NCBI GenBank assembly: GCA_946480965.1
Contig: CAMLMI010000314.1
Location: 1-5,850 of the forward strand
From: an uncultured Verrucomicrobiales bacterium
GTDB taxonomy: Bacteria > Verrucomicrobiota > Verrucomicrobiae > Limisphaerales > CANJSG01
Direction of reading: 5' to 3'
DNA: 5,850 nucleotides
The notes under the pieces are model-generated. The model ran no database searches. It saw only the letters and a list, made by a program, of their open reading frames with translations, and had not been told where the DNA came from. Below are positions 1 to 3,700 of the stretch, in pieces (within the stretch, counting starts at the first letter, position 1; every line of letters begins with the position of its first letter). A program made the position numbers and the translations under genes.

Positions 1-1
1 T

Positions 2-307
2 CCCGTGGCCAAGGAAAAGGGAAAGTTGACGCCTCCGCCGACTAGTCTTCAACAGATGTTCCGCAAGGTGACGCGCAAGGCCGATGTCTCGTGGAAGAAG
101 AACGCCCTGCGGCATTCGTTCATCTCCTACCGGTGCGCGGTGACGAAGAACGTGGCGCAGGTGGCCTACGAGGCGGGCAACTCCCCGGCGATCATCCACA
201 CGCACTACCTCAACTGCCGCCCGGAACGGGAGGCGCTGGCCTGGTTCGCTGTCGTGCCGCCCCATTCTCCGAAGGAACCCGTGGGGGAAACGAGCTTCGC
301 CTCATAG
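2..307 (+). CDS. Tyrosine recombinase / phage-integrase family protein, C-terminal fragment (5' end outside window)
   Basis: The last 101 codons of a tyrosine-type site-specific recombinase are visible; such enzymes cut and rejoin DNA through a covalent 3'-phosphotyrosine. The frame is open to the window edge. A GTG at 5 could open a short ORF, but the product would be only the tail of the catalytic domain, so the true start is probably upstream. Seen: the box II segment NALRHSF (Arg at 110-112), an AGNS segment (Asn at 179-181) and THYLN with the presumed nucleophile Tyr at 206-208. The Arg-to-Tyr distance is 32 residues, about normal for the family. The segment REALAWFAVVPP then closes the domain, followed by a short polar tail and TAG at 305-307. 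The HxxR His is Asn, and the later His/Trp position is also Asn. From memory, related integrases of Verrucomicrobiota and Planctomycetota have the same pattern, so this need not mean inactivity. Family assignment is fairly sure; target site, subtype and activity are unknown. Confidence 0.8.
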   Translation, partial: PVAKEKGKLTPPPTSLQQMFRKVTRKADVSWKKNALRHSFISYRCAVTKNVAQVAYEAGNSPAIIHTHYLNCRPEREALAWFAVVPPHSPKEPVGETSFAS

Positions 308-562
308 GAGCGGACCCTATGGGAGCGCTTCATGGCTGTCAGGAATTCCGGCCGGTGGAAAAGGAACCTGTGGCAGCAACAACTGTATTCGTAGGCTCGG
401 CATGTCCCCAACTGTTAATCCAAGTGCCATGAAAGCATGGTAGGTGGGGTGTCTTTATTGAGGCGATCAGGCTGCCGAACGTGGCAACCTTGTGGCCGAC
501 GGAGCGGGACCAAGCGGCGCACAGCGAAGCCCGTCCCAGCCGGTAGCTCTCCCCGAGATTTC

Positions 563-589
563 CCGGCCAATTTTCTTTTCAAATTCCGG
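563..589 (+). promoter_or_regulatory. Bulged A/T-rich inverted repeat in the leader region
   Basis: CCGG (563-566) and AATTT (569-573) can pair with AAATT (581-585) and CCGG (586-589). This leaves a two-base CC bulge on the 5' side and a seven-base loop TCTTTTC. It is the most A/T-rich stretch between the two genes. It could be part of the promoter, a protein-binding site, or chance; nothing in the sequence decides this. Confidence 0.25.
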
Positions 590-610
590 CACGGATCGTT
601 TGTTCGGTGC

Positions 611-635
611 AGCCCGGTGGATGGACCTCCGGGCT
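611..635 (+). promoter_or_regulatory. Strong hairpin 13 nt upstream of the giant gene's ATG
   Basis: AGCCCGG (611-617) pairs perfectly with CCGGGCT (629-635). After one T-T mismatch, GG (619-620) pairs with CC (626-627) around the five-base loop ATGGA. The 3' arm is followed by a pyrimidine-rich tract CATCCTTTCTTCC that runs straight into the ATG at 649. The G/C stem plus pyrimidine tract resembles an intrinsic terminator, but the T run is broken by C residues, so termination would be weak. It may instead be a leader structure affecting translation or mRNA stability. No purine-rich Shine-Dalgarno sequence lies between the hairpin and the ATG. The structure is directly readable; its function is inference. 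Confidence 0.5.
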
Positions 636-648
636 CATCCTTTCTTCC

Positions 649-732
649 ATGTCGAGAGGCGTATCTATTCGGACGGTGGCTTGGTTAGTGGCCTGCTCGT
701 TCTTCTTCGGAGTTTCGGCGTCGGTGCTCGCC
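649..732 (+). other. Sec signal peptide of the giant protein (residues 1-28)
   Basis: The n-region MSRGVSIR carries two arginines. The hydrophobic core TVAWLVACSFFFGV follows, then a polar SAS segment and a V-L-A motif that fits signal peptidase I cleavage after Ala28, giving a mature start at VERTW. LVAC at residues 13-16 also resembles a lipobox, so a lipoprotein cleaved before Cys16 is possible. The hydrophobic run continues well past that Cys, which makes signal peptidase I the better reading. Confidence 0.8.
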
Positions 733-3700
733 GTCGAACGGACGTGGACGGGCGGCTCCGGCGGCGCCTGGGAGCAGGCTGCCAACTGGAACCCTTCTGG
801 CGTTCCAGGGCCGGGCGATGCCGTTGTCATCAGCTCGGGTTCACCGATCCTCTCCGAGCCGGCCACTGTGGTCGAAGTGCGCTTCACCGGCGGAACCCTC
901 GGGCTCAATGCTGGTCTGATGGTGACGGGTCAGTTCGTCTGGTCCGGCGGGAGCGTCTCGGGAGCCCTGACCATCGCGACCGGTGCGAATTTGGTGATGA
1001 CGAACGGCGTGACGCGCGACCTGAACGGCGGCGCGATCACCAATCGGGGAACCGCCGTGCTGGGAGATGGAGCAATTCGCGGACAGTCCGCCTCGATCAT
1101 CCACAACGAAGGGCTTTGGGACATCCGGGGCAACCTCTCGATCTATAGCTCAGGAGCTACGACGAACCGCTTCATCAACGCCGGCACGCTGCGGAAGATC
1201 TCCGGCTCCGGCGCGGCCAGCATGGATTGGGCCTTCGTTTCCAACGGACAGATTGAAACCACCGACGGCGCGCTCGCCGTGAACTGGGCCGGTCAAAGCG
1301 TCTTCAACGGCGCTGCACGCCTCGGGTTTTCTTCCTCCGTCGGCGATGTCGTGGTTTCGTCGGGCAGCCGCTTGGAATGGATCACCGGCAGTTCCTTGGG
1401 TGCTATGCGCATCCAGCCGGGGGCGACCTTGGTCTGGTCGGGCGGAGATGTCCGGGGCGGGTTGTTGGTGGAGAGCGGAGCGGAACTGGTGATGACCAAT
1501 AGTGCGACCCGCGACCTGAACGGCGGGGTGATCACCAACTTGGGAACCGCCGTGCTGGGCGATGGAGCCGTTCGTGGACAGGCGGCTTCGATCATCCACA
1601 ACGAGGGCCTGTGGGAGATCCGGGGCAACCATCCGATCTACACGTCGGGCAGCACGACGAACCGCTTCGTCAACCTCGGCACGCTGCACAAGTCGTCCGG
1701 CACCGGCACGGCCAGCCTCGATTGGAAGCTCCTCTCCACGGGTGCGCTGTTGTCCGATGCCGGGCAATTCAGCCTCGATTGGGCGGAGGGCAGCGTCTTC
1801 CGGGGCAACGCGCAGTTGACGATGGACCTCGGCATCGACCTCGCCCTCGCGACCAATGCGGTCCTGCGATGGCAGAACGGCTCGATCCGCCGTTCGCTCA
1901 CCGTTTCGCCGGGTGGCACTCTGGTGATGACCAACAACACCACGCGTGACCTGAATGGCGGTGCCCTCACCAATCGTGGAACCGTGGTCTTCGGCGACGG
2001 TGCCATTCGGGGCTTCAACGAAGCGGTCATCGACAACCGAGGGCTGTGGGAGGTCCGGGGCAACCACGCGATCTACACCGGCAGCCTGACAACGAACCGC
2101 TTCCTCAACTGGGGCACGCTCCACAAGACCGAGGGCGCCGGCACCGCTTCCATCGACTGGGCGCTGCAATCCACGGGCAAGTTCCTCACCGACGCCGGCA
2201 CGCTGAGCCTGAATTGGGCCGAGGACAGCGTCTTCCACGGCGACGCCTTCGTGACCTTCACGCTGTCCAGTCCGCTGTCCGTGGCGAGCAACGCCGTGCT
2301 GCGTTGGAACAGCGGCACGATCCAAGCCGGCGGCGCGCTGACGGTGGAAGCCGGGGCTTTGTTGGCCATGACCAACAGCACCACGCGCGACCTGAACCAA
2401 GGGGCCATCACGAATCGTGGGACGGTGGTCTTCGGCGACGGCGGTATCCGGGGCTTCAACGCCTCGGTCATCGACAACCAGGGGCTGTGGGAGATTCGGG
2501 GCAACCACGCGATCTATACCGGCAGCGTCACCACGAATCGGTTCGTCAACGGCGGCCTGTTGCGCAAGACCACGGGCACGGGCACGGCGACGATCGACTG
2601 GGCGCTGCAATCCACCGGCGAGTTCCGGACCGATGCCGGCACACTGAGCCTGGGCTGGGCGGACGACAGTGTGTTCTACGGCGACGCTTTCGTGACCTTC
2701 ACCCTGGCTTCGCGGCTCAACGTGGCCAGCAACGCCGTGTTGCGCTGGAACGGCGGATCGATCAACGGCGGCGCGCTGGCCGTGGAGCCGGGCGGCCTTC
2801 TGGCCATGACGAACAGCGCGACGCGGGATTTCAACGGTGGTGCCCTGACCAATCGTGGAACGGTCCTGTTCACGGACGGTGGTCTGCGCGGGTTCAACGG
2901 ATCGGTCGTCGAGAATCTAGGCGTTTGGGAACTGCGCGGTTCGCCGTCGATCTACACGGGCAGCAGCACCACCAACCGGTTCTTCAATGCGGGAACCCTG
3001 CTCAAGGGCGTCGGCACCGGCTCCGCCAACATCGACTGGCCGGTGGTCTCGGTCGGCGCGGTCCAGATGGACGCGGCCTCGGGCACGCTCGTGATGAGCG
3101 GCGGCTACCGGCAGGAGACGGCCGGTCGGATGGAGTTTGAGCTGGCGGGCACGGGCGTCGGCAGCGGGTTCGGCCGTGTGCAGTTCAGCGGTCCGGCGGC
3201 GGAGCTCGGCGGGACGCTCGGCGTGCGGCTGGTCGAGGACTACGAACCGGGCATCAGCAACGCTTTCCCCGTGATCACTTGGAGCAGCCGGCAGGGCGAA
3301 TTCACGGGCTACGACGGGCTGGCCATCCTGACGAACCGCTCCTTGGTGGCGAACTACAAGGCCAACGGGTTGGACCTGGTGGCCATCGCGGCGACCAACA
3401 ACCTTGTCACGCCGCCCACCATCGCGCTGCAACCCGCCAACCAGACCGTGATCAACGGCCAGTCCGCGCAGTTCGACGTGACGGCCAATGGCACGCGGCC
3501 CCTGCACTATCAATGGTTCTTCAACGGTGCGCCGATTCCGGGCGCGGAGACGTTCACGCTCGCCCTGCCCAACGCGCAGACCAACCAATCGGGCGGCTAT
3601 TTCGTGGTGATCACCAATTCGGCCGGCTCCGTCACCAGCGTGGTCGCCACCCTGACGGTGAGGCCCGTCGCTGATCTCGTCGTGACCGACATCACCCATC

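Larger units (their letters stand above)
308..648. other. Intergenic region between integrase end and giant gene start
   Basis: No convincing gene lies in these 341 bases. The short open frames here give arginine- and proline-rich products with no recognisable motif and run into the coding frames on either side. I see no tRNA, no canonical intrinsic terminator directly after the integrase, and no clear -35/-10 promoter pair. Small symmetrical elements are present: overlapping palindromes GGAATTCC and CCGGCCGG at 342-355, a short hairpin with CCATG/CATGG arms and AAAG loop at 427-440, a bulged A/T-rich hairpin at 563-589, and a strong hairpin at 611-635. The promoter of the large gene probably lies here, most plausibly upstream of the A/T-rich stretch around 568-586, but I cannot place it. 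Confidence 0.6.

Noticed and set aside
427..440. CCATG-AAAG-CATGG hairpin as a terminator for the integrase
   Set aside because: The stem is only five pairs and no T run follows; it is about 120 bases past the stop codon.
344..590. AATTCCGGC occurring at 344-352 and 582-590, considered as a pair of recombination-site repeats
   Set aside because: A 9-base match within about 340 bases is not far from chance, there is no matching flank, and the two copies sit in different contexts.
308..648. attC or integron-like site next to the recombinase
   Set aside because: No paired core sites with the required spacing are visible, and the visible recombinase tail is not recognisably an integron integrase.
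437..688. Small 83-codon open frame between the two genes
   Set aside because: The product is Arg/Pro/Ser-rich without motif, it has no ribosome binding site, and it runs into the start of the giant gene.
492..1148. Open frame of 218 codons spanning the leader and the start of the giant gene
   Set aside because: It overlaps the signal peptide and first repeat in another frame and is Arg-rich with no motif, so it is best explained as a shadow.
1150..2610. Long open frame on the minus strand opposite the repeats (486 codons)
   Set aside because: It lies entirely antisense to the repeat array, is Arg/Ala/Gly/Asp/Val-rich and is itself periodic, as expected from a GC-rich repetitive gene with few stops in the antisense frame. 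It has no recognisable motif.
2046..3140. Open frame of 364 codons on the + strand in another frame
   Set aside because: It is a shifted reading of repeat units 3-5. The composition is Arg/Gly/His-rich and low in complexity, while frame 1 shows signal peptide, Ig and CARDB signatures.
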